Shown piece after piece: positions 16,451 to 24,911 of a DNA stretch of 42,490 nt. Position numbers and translations under genes: made by a program. The stretch comes from Planctomyces sp. SH-PL62 (GTDB lineage: Bacteria; Planctomycetota; Planctomycetia; Planctomycetales; Planctomycetaceae). The DNA is taken from assembly GCA_945893045.1 (NCBI GenBank), contig CAMDEA010000063.1, positions 1-42,490 on the forward strand, in the 5' to 3' direction. Under the pieces are notes generated by a model. That model was not told the origin of the DNA and did no database searches. It saw only the letters and a program-made list of their open reading frames with translations. Every line of letters starts with the position of its first letter. The first letter of the stretch is position 1.

Positions 16451-16554
16451 TAAGTAACCCGAAGCGTCAGCGAGGGCGAACGCTCAACAGGATTCGGATG
16501 ATGGGGACATCACATCCAGAAGCGTTCGCCCTCGCTGACGCATCGGGTTACTTA
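16451..16554. repeat. Long palindrome, CCCGAAGCGTCAGCGAGG family
   Basis: Arms 16451-16484 and 16521-16554 are reverse complements over 34 bases with a single mismatch (GAAGCG against GATGCG), separated by 36 bases. The core unit recurs at 24327 and 27737. It fills the junction between the propeller stop (16557) and the M81 ribosome-binding site (about 16442). Confidence 0.8.
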
Positions 16555-16556
16555 AC

Positions 16557-17822
16557 TCACTTCGTTCCCACAGTAGCGCCGCTGATGCAATACAAATGCC
16601 CGTGAGTGCGCAGGAACAACTCCCCGTGAGCCGGCGCGAGCGCGGCATAGGTCGGCTCGCCCACGCTGTTCTTGGCGAGAAGTTCAAACTTCGGAGATGC
16701 TCGCACGACGTAGGTGTCTCCTTCCAAATTGCTGACATAGAGCTTTCCGTCGGCCAGCAGAATCGAACCCCACAGGTTGCCACCCAGTCGCTCTTGGAAG
16801 ACCGGTTCTCCAGTCTCTGCTTTAAGACACTGAAGAACGCCAGTCGCGTCCGCCAAGAACAAATGCCCGTCGTGAATGATGCCGCTGCTGACTCGCTGCG
16901 GATTCTTCGTTTCGGTGCGCCACAGACGGTGAGTGTCAGTGACATTTCCTGACCCACCCGCGCGAATCGCCAGCGTGGGGCCGTTGTGGCCGGAGACTCC
17001 GACGATCACATGACCGCCGGCCCCAAGGATCGGCATCGCGTAGACCTCGTTCCCCAGACCGTCGATCTGCCACAGCGTTTTCCCGCTGGCCGGGTCGTAG
17101 CCTTTGAAGAAGCCAAGGCCACCGATTTTCTCCCCCGGCAACGGCAAGACCAGTTCGTCGCGATCACCCGCCCGCACGACCACGGGAGTGCTCCACGAGC
17201 CGAACACCGGACTGTTGATCGAAGTTTCCTCCGAGGTCCACACCGTCTTTCCAGATTCGCGATCCAGTCCATAAAGAATGGACGGCGTTCCCGGACCATG
17301 AAACACGATCACCAGATTGCGATAGAGAACCGGACTACCACCATTCCCCCAGCGGCTGAGCACCGGGCCGAGATCACGGTGCCACAACCGCTTGCCATCC
17401 AGCGAACACGCCAGGATTCCACCCGATGCGAAGTTCGCATACACGGCTTTGCCATCGGTTACCGCTGAAGCACTGCATGGCGGGTTTTGTGGATGAGAGG
17501 TCTCTTCCACGTCACAGGTCACCTCCTGCTGCCACTCGGTTGCGCCCGTCTTTCGATTCAAGGCGATCAACGCTCGGCGTTTGCCCTTCTCCAATCCTTG
17601 AGTCAGAAAAATCCGATCGTCCCAGACAATCGGCGTTGAATTACATGGCTCCGCGAGCGGCACCTTCCAGCGGATATTTTCGGTGCCGCTCCATTGCGCG
17701 GGCAGACCTTTTTCGTGGCTGATCCCAGTCCCATCCGCACCGCGCCACGCCGGCCAGTTCTCCGCCATCGCCGGAGACGCCACACCAACGATCACGCACA
17801 GAGCCAGAATTCTGTTTCTCAT
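16557..17822 (-). CDS. Secreted PQQ-like beta-propeller protein
   Basis: The protein has 421 residues. The ATG at 17822 has GGGAGG upstream and gives the signal peptide ILALCVIVGVASPAMA; the longer frame adds a non-signal leader. The mature protein begins NWPAWRGADGTGIS, the hallmark of planctomycete outer-membrane-assembly/PQQ-binding-like propellers. Blade signatures follow: ALIALNRKTGATEWQQ, LYGLDRESGKTVWTSE, FKGYDPASGKTLWQIDG and LQCLKAETGEPVFQE. No PQQ-dependent dehydrogenase catalytic residues are obvious, so it is more likely a binding or scaffold propeller than an enzyme. It is the gene upstream of the M81 metallopeptidase on the same strand, but the long repeat between them may uncouple expression. 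Confidence 0.88.
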   Translation of the reverse strand: MRNRILALCVIVGVASPAMAENWPAWRGADGTGISHEKGLPAQWSGTENIRWKVPLAEPCNSTPIVWDDRIFLTQGLEKGKRRALIALNRKTGATEWQQEVTCDVEETSHPQNPPCSASAVTDGKAVYANFASGGILACSLDGKRLWHRDLGPVLSRWGNGGSPVLYRNLVIVFHGPGTPSILYGLDRESGKTVWTSEETSINSPVFGSWSTPVVVRAGDRDELVLPLPGEKIGGLGFFKGYDPASGKTLWQIDGLGNEVYAMPILGAGGHVIVGVSGHNGPTLAIRAGGSGNVTDTHRLWRTETKNPQRVSSGIIHDGHLFLADATGVLQCLKAETGEPVFQERLGGNLWGSILLADGKLYVSNLEGDTYVVRASPKFELLAKNSVGEPTYAALAPAHGELFLRTHGHLYCISGATVGTK

Positions 17823-18415
17823 CGACTCGTCCTCCCGCCTGCTGAGTTTGAAATGGGATTCCCACCAGCCAGAATTCCCGCGAGCGTTTTCGCACCACAG
17901 AAAATAGCCTCGCGACAATCTTGTCGATGGTCTGCATTGAATGAAAGCGGAGGCAGGAACCGAAACGCCTGGCTTGGCCCTGTCCTGTAAATCGAATGAC
18001 AGCCTCTCCCAGGCTGTTATTCAGTCCGCTTTTCATTTGTTCGGTCAACCTTCGTTTGATGCTCGCCGATCTCGACAGGGATACCGATTTGTGGTCGAGG
18101 TTCAATGCGCCACTCGGCCGAGTTCTCTGGTATCACCGCGAAATGGTCGCCACCGCCTCGCAAGGCGAGCCGCGATTAGCCGCGCTCACTGCAAAATGCA
18201 CCGCGTTGGTCGAGCACTTGGTCACGCGGACGCCGACCAACACGTAGCGCACGCGGCGCGTGTCAGCCCCCTGATCGCTCTACGTGGTGCGAACTCGCGT
18301 CGGCTGAACGCTGATGCTCGCACTAACCGCTTGAGCGAGTCGGTCCAGGACACCCGCCCCCAAGTCCTCGATTGCACGCCAGCCACCCACCTGTACCAGC
18401 GCAGCAACCGTGACC
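17823..18415. other. Intergenic region without a convincing gene
   Basis: A hairpin ACAGCCT (17999-18005) / AGGCTGT (18011-18017), extended by GAAT and ATTC across one mismatch, is the clearest structure. A weak GTAG followed by CACGC GGC GCGTG lies at 18244-18262, with CTAC at 18280-18283. A plus-strand frame at 17996-18247 encodes nothing recognisable and lacks a good ribosome-binding site. Confidence 0.4.
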
Positions 18416-20428
18416 TCACGGCAATAAAGAACGTACCACCCGAAATCCGATGAGACTGTAACGGGAGTTCGGAGTGAATCTGCCGCGACTGGCCGATCGG
18501 GCGTTCCGGGCGAAGTTGCCCCACGAACCTCCACGCAACACTCGATATTCTGCGTCACTCGTCACCAACGGATCGGCTTTCCATGTTGTCTGCGAACACT
18601 CCGCGTAGGCCCACTCGTCGTACACGTCCTCGCACCACTCCCACACATTGCCGTGCATTTGCACTAGACCGAAAGCGTTCTGCGGATACGTCGCATCATC
18701 GACCGCCGTGGTCCTCCCCTGATATGGGCCCCTCGTTGTCGTCCCGAATGGGCAGTTACCGTTCACGTTGGCCTTGTCGCCGTTGAGCACGCGGCCGAAG
18801 TGGAACGGCGTTGTTGTGTTGGCCCGGCAGGCGTATTCCCACTCCGCTTCCGTTGGTAAACGATAGCCAATGCCACCGCTGATGGTGACGAGCGCATTCT
18901 CAATCGATTGGCCGCTGCCGCGACGTATGTCCGTCTGCAGATAATACGGTGCCAGCCCATCCGCCTCGCTCAGCTTGTTGCAAAACTCGATGGCATCGAA
19001 CCACGTCACGCACTCCACCGGAAACTGACACGTGTTCAAGACAAACACACTCTCGCTTCCAGAACCTGTCGGCGAAAAACTACTCGGGTTGCGGCCGAGT
19101 ACTGACTGAAATTCGATCTGCGTGACTTCATAGACGCCCATGTAAAATGCCTGCGTGATCCAAACCGGATGCTGCGGTTGTTCATCCTTGAGCGATTCTG
19201 AAATTGACGTCGAATCGGCCTGCAACGCATCTCGGACATCGTCGGCGCTCGACCCCATATTGAACTTCCCCGCTGGAACCATCGCGAACTCCATCTCGCA
19301 GGATGGCGACGAATACTTCCGAGGTGTGGTGACGATCGGCGGGGCATTTAATACGAGAGACAAATCGTGCGCTGGCACGACATGTTGGGGACGCGTGGTG
19401 TCGGCGCGACGGAAGAATGGTTCCAGTTTGGCAGCGACCTCGGCGGCGGTGGCGAAACGGTCTTCGGGCCGTTTGGCCAGCAGGCGTTGGAAGAGCACAT
19501 TCAAGTCGGCAGGGACGCTGGGACGCAGCACGGTCAGGTCTGGCGGCGGCGCATCGGAGTGGACCTTCATCAAGTGCAGAAAAGAGCGTGGCTGGCCGGT
19601 GTCGAACGGAGCTTTCCCTGTCAGCAAATAACAGAGCGTGCAACCCAGCGCGTACAAGTCCGCTCGCGCATCGACCGAGCGAGTGTCATCCCACTGCTCC
19701 GGGGCCATGTAGTCTGGCGTGCCCAGCATCTGCCCCAAAGTCGTCAGCCCCGAGTTCACGTCGTCGCCGCCGTCCAGCCGCGCCAATCCCAAGTCGAGCA
19801 ACTTGACTTGACCACTTTTCGTGAGGAACAAGTTCGACGGCTTAATGTCGCGATGCACCAAGCCATGCTCGTGAGCATGCTGCAAACCCAGCGCCGCTTG
19901 GCGAATCACTTTGCAGGCGTCGCGGACGGCTAACACACCACGCTCCTTGACCAAGTCCGCCAGGTCGATGCCCTCGACGAACTCCATGACGAGGTAATGC
20001 GTGCCGTTGAACTCGTCCGCATTCGTGGCCTTGATAATATTTGGGTGATCGAGCTTGCCGACCGCCTTCATCTCCCGCTCAAAGCGCGTCAACTTCGTCA
20101 CGCTCGACGCAAACTCTGGCGGCAACACTTTCAACGCAAACGTCTTGTCGAGCTTTGTATGCCGAGCCTCATAAACGGCTCCCATGCCCCCTTGCCCCAG
20201 CTTGCGAACCAAGTGATACGGACCAAGCCTCGAGCCAACTTTCACCGCGCCTGACCTCGCCGCACCGGTCTCCGCCGCCTCATTCCCCGACTCGGACACC
20301 GTCTGATCAGTCACCGCGCGAGCGTCGGTGTCGGATGAACGCAGCGCGTCCATTGACGATGGCGAATCAGTCGTTGCCGCAGGCTGACTCCCCAAGTCTG
20401 GCGTCAATATGTCATCAGGCTTTGTCAT
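18416..20428 (-). CDS. Ser/Thr protein kinase fused to a formylglycine-generating-enzyme-like domain
   Basis: The protein has 670 residues. The ATG at 20428 has AAGGCGAG upstream and begins a polar, unstructured 65-residue leader. The kinase domain spans about 70-340: GQGGMGAVYE (78-87), FALKVL with K100, HRDIKPSNL (192-200), LLDLGLARL (210-218, DLG in place of DFG), GTPDYMAPEQ (236-245). All catalytic residues are present. After a short linker, residues 380-670 form a SUMF1/FGE (sulfatase-modifying-factor) domain: FAMVPAGKFNMGSS, YRLPTEAEWEYACR, MHGNVWEWCEDVYD, YRVLRGGSWGNF, GFRVVRSLL. No transmembrane segment is visible. Such fusions are common in planctomycetes, where the FGE-like part is usually thought to be a binding or sensor domain; that role is inference. 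Confidence 0.93.
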   Translation of the reverse strand: MTKPDDILTPDLGSQPAATTDSPSSMDALRSSDTDARAVTDQTVSESGNEAAETGAARSGAVKVGSRLGPYHLVRKLGQGGMGAVYEARHTKLDKTFALKVLPPEFASSVTKLTRFEREMKAVGKLDHPNIIKATNADEFNGTHYLVMEFVEGIDLADLVKERGVLAVRDACKVIRQAALGLQHAHEHGLVHRDIKPSNLFLTKSGQVKLLDLGLARLDGGDDVNSGLTTLGQMLGTPDYMAPEQWDDTRSVDARADLYALGCTLCYLLTGKAPFDTGQPRSFLHLMKVHSDAPPPDLTVLRPSVPADLNVLFQRLLAKRPEDRFATAAEVAAKLEPFFRRADTTRPQHVVPAHDLSLVLNAPPIVTTPRKYSSPSCEMEFAMVPAGKFNMGSSADDVRDALQADSTSISESLKDEQPQHPVWITQAFYMGVYEVTQIEFQSVLGRNPSSFSPTGSGSESVFVLNTCQFPVECVTWFDAIEFCNKLSEADGLAPYYLQTDIRRGSGQSIENALVTISGGIGYRLPTEAEWEYACRANTTTPFHFGRVLNGDKANVNGNCPFGTTTRGPYQGRTTAVDDATYPQNAFGLVQMHGNVWEWCEDVYDEWAYAECSQTTWKADPLVTSDAEYRVLRGGSWGNFARNARSASRGRFTPNSRYSLIGFRVVRSLLP

Positions 20429-20756
20429 CGACTCGCCTTGCGGTCGTGTTGGTTTCAAGGTCCGCACGCAACACGTCAGCCCGAGAAAATGCTGTCCCTC
20501 TGTTGGCGGCAGCTTAATCAATTCACTGTTGGCGACAAACCACTTTGAATGGCTGCGCGAAATTTCGCATCGGTTCGTTGTGATGCTTTGCGAGCTGGCT
20601 AGAATCCCGCCCGTTCCGCACGTCGTGGGTTGGGCCTCTCGGCCTGACTGCTTCGAGTTTCTGCGAAGCCGCTCTTTGGGATCTGCTAGTTTTCGTCCGA
20701 CAGTTTCGGCCCGCGACCCGGTCATCGTTTCGCTACCACTGTAGAGGGAGAACCAG
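20429..20756. other. Divergent promoter region of kinase-FGE gene and Mo-hydroxylase operon
   Basis: It should contain promoters for both directions. I see no strong palindrome, repeat or recognisable operator. The plus-strand end holds the ribosome-binding site GAGGGAG before the ATG at 20757. Confidence 0.45.
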
Positions 20757-21377
20757 ATGCGAGACCTCCGAGATGAGACCATTCCTCAGAATGGCTCCGG
20801 CGTGAATCGCCGTGATTTTCTAAGAGGCTCTGGTGCGGCAGTCGCCGTCACCGCGCTGGCCACCAGCGAACAAGGAGCCGTTGCTCAAGACACCAAAAAG
20901 AGCGTGCGGACTGCCGAACCGCAGGACATCACGCTCAACGTCAACGGCAAGGACCACAAGCTCAAGGTCGAGAACCGCGTCACGCTGCTCGACGCGCTGC
21001 GCGACGACTTGAACCTCACCGGTTGCAAGGACGTCTGCGACACGACCAACTGCGGAGCCTGCACAGTGCTCATCGACGGCAAGGTGACTTACGCCTGCAC
21101 GAGGTTGGCTGTCGAGTGCGTCGGCAAGAAGATCGTCACCGTCGAATCGCTGGCCGCCAACGACCCGGTCATCGCCGGCTTCGTGAAGCATGACGCGATG
21201 CAGTGCGGCTTTTGCACGCCGGGCTTCGTCATGGCCACGAAAGCCTACTGCGACAAAAACCCGGGCGCGACGCTCGATCAGGTTCGCAAAGGTTTGGGCG
21301 GGAACATCTGCCGTTGCGGCACGTATGTCGGCATCACGGCCTGCGCGATGGAACTGGTCAAGAAAGGAGGCAAGTAA
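20757..21377 (+). CDS. Mo-hydroxylase 2Fe-2S subunit with Tat signal
   Basis: The protein has 206 residues, about 45 longer than cytosolic homologues because of an N-terminal export signal: NRRDFLRGSGAAVAVTALA (17-35) is a twin-arginine motif with a hydrophobic core. The plant-type ferredoxin domain (about 57-130) binds the first cluster through C94, C99, C102 and C114; C90 is extra. The helical domain binds the second cluster through C150, C153, C185 and C187 (QCGFCTPG and ICRCGTY). It passes electrons from the molybdenum site to FAD. Gene order 2Fe-2S, Mo, FAD, with Tat only on this subunit, resembles periplasmic aldehyde oxidoreductase PaoABC, in which the other subunits are exported with it. 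The Mo subunit starts 2 bases after its stop. Confidence 0.95.
   Translation: MRDLRDETIPQNGSGVNRRDFLRGSGAAVAVTALATSEQGAVAQDTKKSVRTAEPQDITLNVNGKDHKLKVENRVTLLDALRDDLNLTGCKDVCDTTNCGACTVLIDGKVTYACTRLAVECVGKKIVTVESLAANDPVIAGFVKHDAMQCGFCTPGFVMATKAYCDKNPGATLDQVRKGLGGNICRCGTYVGITACAMELVKKGGK
21364..21370 (+). promoter_or_regulatory. Ribosome-binding site of the Mo subunit
   Basis: AAGGAGG lies inside the last codons of the 2Fe-2S gene, 9 bases before the ATG at 21380. It decides the start of the Mo subunit against a much longer upstream frame, and its location implies coupled translation. Confidence 0.7.
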
Positions 21378-21379
21378 CT

Positions 21380-23662
21380 ATGGCGACTGAACTCAAAGTG
21401 GCCTGGGGGCCTCGCAAAGAAAATGTGTATCTCGGCAAGAGTACGCTTCGCATGGATGGAGCTGAGAAAGCTTCCGGCCAAGCGAAGTACACGGCCGACA
21501 CGAATCCGAAGGACTGTCTGGTCGCGAAGCTGCTGACCTTCAAGGGCGGAGCCGGCAAGGTGAAGGCGTTGGATCTTGAGCCGGCGACCAAGGTGCCGGG
21601 CGTCAAAGCGGTCTATGCGTTCGTGAAAGTCGGCGACGATTTGAACTGGGACGGATCGCTCGTCGCGGCCGTCGCGGCCGAACGGCAAGAACAAGCCGAA
21701 GACGGTGTCCGGGCGATCAAGTTTGCGTTCGACGCGGCGGCTCACTTCGTCGATGAAGACGATCTCGCCACGGCCACCAAGCTGCACAACGACCAGACGG
21801 CCGACGTGCTCAAGAAGTATCCCGAAGAGGTCCGCAAGCTCGCCGACGCCGACAAGGCGAAGCTCAGCGACGACGACAAGAAGAAGCTTGCGGAATATCA
21901 GGCGGCCCTGACCGCCGCATCGCGAATCAAGCCGCTCGGCGAGAACACCAAGGGGGATGTCGCCGCCGCGTTGAAGACGGCCGCCGTGGTCCACAAGGGC
22001 TACTACGGCATCGCGACGATCAGCCACATGTGCCTCGAACCTCACGGAGCCGCCGCTCGCTTCGAGGGGAACAAGCTCAATGTGAATCTCTCGACGCAGA
22101 ACGTCAGCGGCACGGCAGGACAATTCGCCGGGCCGCTCGGCATGGATCAAGCCGATGTGACCGTGACGTGCCTGTATGTCGGAGGCGGCTTCGGCTCGAA
22201 GTTCGCCGCCGATGAATGGGGCGTCGCCGCCGCGAAGATGTCGAAAGAGACCGGTCGCCCCGTGCGGCTGATGCTCGATCGAGCGACCGAACTCAAGGTC
22301 GCCGGCACGCGACCATCGGGCTTCGCTGAGGTCACAATCGCTGCCGACAAAGACGGAAAGATCGTCGCGTGGGACAGCCACCACTGGGGATCTAACGGCG
22401 GACTCAAGGGGGGCACGCTGAACCTCGCGCAGTACCCGTACGTCTTCCAATTCGACAACGTGAATCGCAAGGCGACCGGCTTGATGACCAACGCCGGCCC
22501 CGACCGAGCGTGGCGAGCGCCACCGCATCCACAGTTGTGTGCTCTGACCGATACGGCGATCGACGACATCGCAGCCAAGCTCGGCAAGAGCTCGGTCGAT
22601 GTTTTCCTCGCTAACATCGACAAGACCAACGAAAAGCTGCAAGCCACCTATACTGCCGAAATCAAACGAGCGGCCGAGCTCATCGGCTGGTCGAAGAAGT
22701 GGCATGCTCATGGCAAAGGTGGAGCTGGCCCGGTCAAGAAGGGGCTCGGCATGGCCATCCACACTTGGGGCGGAGCCGCTCACGCCGCGACATGCACCGT
22801 CCGCATCAACCCGGATGGCAGCGTGGAATCGCTGAGCGGGACGCAGGACATCGGCACGGGAACTCGCACGGCGATCGCGATGGTTCTCGGCGAAACGTTC
22901 GGCCTGCCGCTCGAAGCCGTGAAGGTTCGCTACGGGTCCAGCGTTTATCCACGCTCCGGCCCGTCCGGCGGCAGCACGACCATCGGCGGCGTCACCGGCC
23001 CGAACCGTCGCGCGGCACTCGCTGCGCTCAGCAAGCTGTTTGATGTCGTCGCCGAGAAGCACAAGGTCAAAGGTGAAAGCCTCAAAGCCAAGGACGGAAA
23101 GATCTGGTCCGACGGCAAAGAGGTTTGCACCTGGAAGGCCGCGTGCGGACTGCTCGGCATGATGGGCATCGAGACTCAGGGCGAAGGCCCGAAGAACGAT
23201 GGCCTGACGAGCGCCCAAGTCGGCGGCGTGCAGATGGCGGATGTCTCGGTCGATACCGAAACCGGCATCGTCCGCATCAACCAGTTCGTCGCCGTGCAAG
23301 ACTGCGGCATGATCATCAACGAGCAGTTGGCGAAGAGCCAAGTCTACGGCGGATTGATCATGGGCATCGCGTACTCGCTGACCGAGGAACAAATCCTCGA
23401 CAACAAGACTGGCCGTTACATCAACGCCGACTTGGAGAACTACAAGCTCCCGCGCATCGGCGACATCGGCGAACTGATCGTCGAGATGTACCAGCCCGAC
23501 AGCGAATACGAACGAGGCGTCATTGGCCTCGGCGAACCCCCGGTCATCGCCTGCGGAGCCGCGATCAGCAACGCGGTTGCCAACGCCATCGGAGTTCGCG
23601 TTCCGACGATTCCACTCACGCCCAAGCGCGTCCTCGACGCGCTGAAGGCGGCGAAAGCGTAA
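21380..23662 (+). CDS. Mo-hydroxylase molybdopterin-binding subunit (xanthine dehydrogenase family)
   Basis: The protein has 760 residues and no signal of its own. It carries the hydroxylase landmarks: a short N-terminal a/b-hammerhead domain (about 15-130), GGGFGSK (268-274), RAWRAPPHPQ, TQDIGTGTRTAIA, GGVQMADVSVDTETG, and near the C-terminus GLGEPP (716-721), where E719 matches the catalytic Glu of xanthine dehydrogenase. The hammerhead is followed by an unusual charged, helical, Lys/Asp-rich segment (about 128-185) where homologues usually have a shorter loop. The substrate cannot be told: the residues that discriminate purine from aldehyde substrates are not clearly conserved. The 2Fe-2S gene lies upstream; the FAD gene follows after a 128-base spacer containing a repeat. 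Confidence 0.95.
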   Translation: MATELKVAWGPRKENVYLGKSTLRMDGAEKASGQAKYTADTNPKDCLVAKLLTFKGGAGKVKALDLEPATKVPGVKAVYAFVKVGDDLNWDGSLVAAVAAERQEQAEDGVRAIKFAFDAAAHFVDEDDLATATKLHNDQTADVLKKYPEEVRKLADADKAKLSDDDKKKLAEYQAALTAASRIKPLGENTKGDVAAALKTAAVVHKGYYGIATISHMCLEPHGAAARFEGNKLNVNLSTQNVSGTAGQFAGPLGMDQADVTVTCLYVGGGFGSKFAADEWGVAAAKMSKETGRPVRLMLDRATELKVAGTRPSGFAEVTIAADKDGKIVAWDSHHWGSNGGLKGGTLNLAQYPYVFQFDNVNRKATGLMTNAGPDRAWRAPPHPQLCALTDTAIDDIAAKLGKSSVDVFLANIDKTNEKLQATYTAEIKRAAELIGWSKKWHAHGKGGAGPVKKGLGMAIHTWGGAAHAATCTVRINPDGSVESLSGTQDIGTGTRTAIAMVLGETFGLPLEAVKVRYGSSVYPRSGPSGGSTTIGGVTGPNRRAALAALSKLFDVVAEKHKVKGESLKAKDGKIWSDGKEVCTWKAACGLLGMMGIETQGEGPKNDGLTSAQVGGVQMADVSVDTETGIVRINQFVAVQDCGMIINEQLAKSQVYGGLIMGIAYSLTEEQILDNKTGRYINADLENYKLPRIGDIGELIVEMYQPDSEYERGVIGLGEPPVIACGAAISNAVANAIGVRVPTIPLTPKRVLDALKAAKA

Positions 23663-23669
23663 AAACTTC

Positions 23670-23744
23670 AACCGCTAATCTTCGCTAATTCGGACAGTTC
23701 ATTCTGAGCTTTTCATTAGCGTTGATTAGCGCAGATTAGTGGTT
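23670..23744. repeat. Imperfect inverted repeat, CGCTAATC family
   Basis: AACCGCTAATCTTCGCTAAT (23670-23689) is matched by the reverse complement of 23725-23744 with two differences; an extra copy of ATTAGCG (23715-23721) lies inside. It occupies the spacer between the Mo and FAD subunit genes of one operon. Confidence 0.65.
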
Positions 23745-23790
23745 CTCTTCCTCTTCAAATTCAATTCAATCTCAACCAAGAGGTTTTCTC

Positions 23791-24816
23791 ATGAGAAGCT
23801 TTGAATACGCTCGCCCCGAAACTGAGGCCGAAGCGCTGGAACTGCTCGCCGAACATGGTGGCAACACAGCCGTCCTCGCCGGCGGGACTGACCTGATGAA
23901 TCTGCTCAAGCGCGACGTGATCCAACCGGCTCGCGTCGTGGACATCAAGAACGTTTCGTCGTGGCGAGAAATTAAGCGTCACGACGATGGAATCTTGATC
24001 GGCGCGAACACGACGCTCGATGAAATCAACGAGCACGCGATCTCCGCCGATTACCGTTCGCTGATCGACGTGATCGACGGCATCCGTGCCATCCAGATCA
24101 CGGCTCACGGCACACTCGCCGGAGACCTGTGCCAGTTACCTCACTGCTGGTACTTCCGAAACGGCTATGGTTTGCTCGCGATGAAGGACGGTGAAAGCCT
24201 CGTCGCGACTGGCGACAACCGCTACCACGCCATTCTCGGCAACAGCGGCCCCGCCAAGTTTGTGAGCGCGTCACGTTTCGCGCCTCCTGCGATTGCGTGG
24301 GACGCGAAGGTGCGACTCGTCACACAAACCCGAAGCGTCAGCGAGGGAGTGGAGACGGTTAGCGTCAAAGAAGAATGGCTGCCGTTGGAGTACTTCTTCC
24401 TGACTCCCAAGACTAACGGCCAAGGCGTGACGGTCCTGAAACCGGGCCAACTCATCACGCACCTGTGGTTGCCGGCCGCGAGCGACACGCGCAGCGCGAC
24501 CTACGAAGTCTTGGAACTCAACGGACTCGACCAACCGCAAGCCAGCGCAGCTTGTTGCCTCGGTCTCGATGGCGGCATCGTCCGCCAGGCGAAGATCGTG
24601 CTGGGTCACGTCGCACCGACTCCGTGGATTGCTCACGAAGCGGCAAACTGGCTGGTCGGTCAGCAACTCACCAGCGACATCGCCGAGACCGTCGGCCGCA
24701 TGGCCCTCGCCAAAGCGACACCGCTCAGTCACAACGACTACAAAGTCCAAATGGCTCAGACCGCCGTGAAGCGCGCGTTGCTCAAAGCCACGAACCAACT
24801 CGGCGAGGTCTTGTAG
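23791..24816 (+). CDS. Mo-hydroxylase FAD-binding subunit
   Basis: The protein has 341 residues; AAGAGG lies 8 bases before the ATG. The FAD_binding_5 domain shows the flavin-binding loop LAGGTDLMNLLKRD (about 29-42) and a LAGDLCQLPHCWYFRNGYG segment (about 110-128), in which homologues often have extra cysteines nearby that here are missing. A CO dehydrogenase flavoprotein C-terminal domain follows. It takes electrons from the 2Fe-2S subunit to an external acceptor. Residues 180-187 (TRSVSEGV) are encoded by a copy of the dispersed repeat also seen at 16451 and 27737, so part of the linker between domains is repeat-derived. An intrinsic terminator follows 44 bases after the stop. Confidence 0.94.
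   Translation: MRSFEYARPETEAEALELLAEHGGNTAVLAGGTDLMNLLKRDVIQPARVVDIKNVSSWREIKRHDDGILIGANTTLDEINEHAISADYRSLIDVIDGIRAIQITAHGTLAGDLCQLPHCWYFRNGYGLLAMKDGESLVATGDNRYHAILGNSGPAKFVSASRFAPPAIAWDAKVRLVTQTRSVSEGVETVSVKEEWLPLEYFFLTPKTNGQGVTVLKPGQLITHLWLPAASDTRSATYEVLELNGLDQPQASAACCLGLDGGIVRQAKIVLGHVAPTPWIAHEAANWLVGQQLTSDIAETVGRMALAKATPLSHNDYKVQMAQTAVKRALLKATNQLGEVL
24327..24347 (+). repeat. Dispersed-repeat unit inside the FAD-subunit gene
   Basis: Twenty-one bases are identical to 16456-16476 in the palindrome at 16451 (core CCCGAAGCGTCAGCGAGG). Here it is a single arm in frame and reads as TRSVSEG. The following bases (GAGTGGAGACGG) do not form the second arm. Confidence 0.8.
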
Positions 24817-24860
24817 TCGCGGTCACGGACTGACTCGTCGAGCTTTCTGAATTCCTCATG

Positions 24861-24898
24861 GCTCCGCCCGTCGCACCTGCGACCGGCGGGGCTTTTTT
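24861..24898 (+). terminator. Intrinsic terminator of the Mo-hydroxylase operon
   Basis: The stem 24861-24874 / 24879-24892 pairs over 14 positions with one mismatch and one G-T pair around ACCT, and is followed directly by six T (24893-24898). This is a textbook rho-independent terminator, 44 bases after the FAD-subunit stop and just before the next gene's ribosome-binding site. Confidence 0.85.
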
Positions 24899-24911
24899 CT
24901 GGGAGTCTGCC

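Noticed and set aside
17996..18247. Small plus-strand open frame of 83 codons
   Set aside because: No ribosome-binding site, no signal or domain; more likely chance in a 590-base intergenic region.
21278..23671. 797-codon minus-strand open frame
   Set aside because: It lies opposite the clearly identified Mo subunit and has no recognisable motif.
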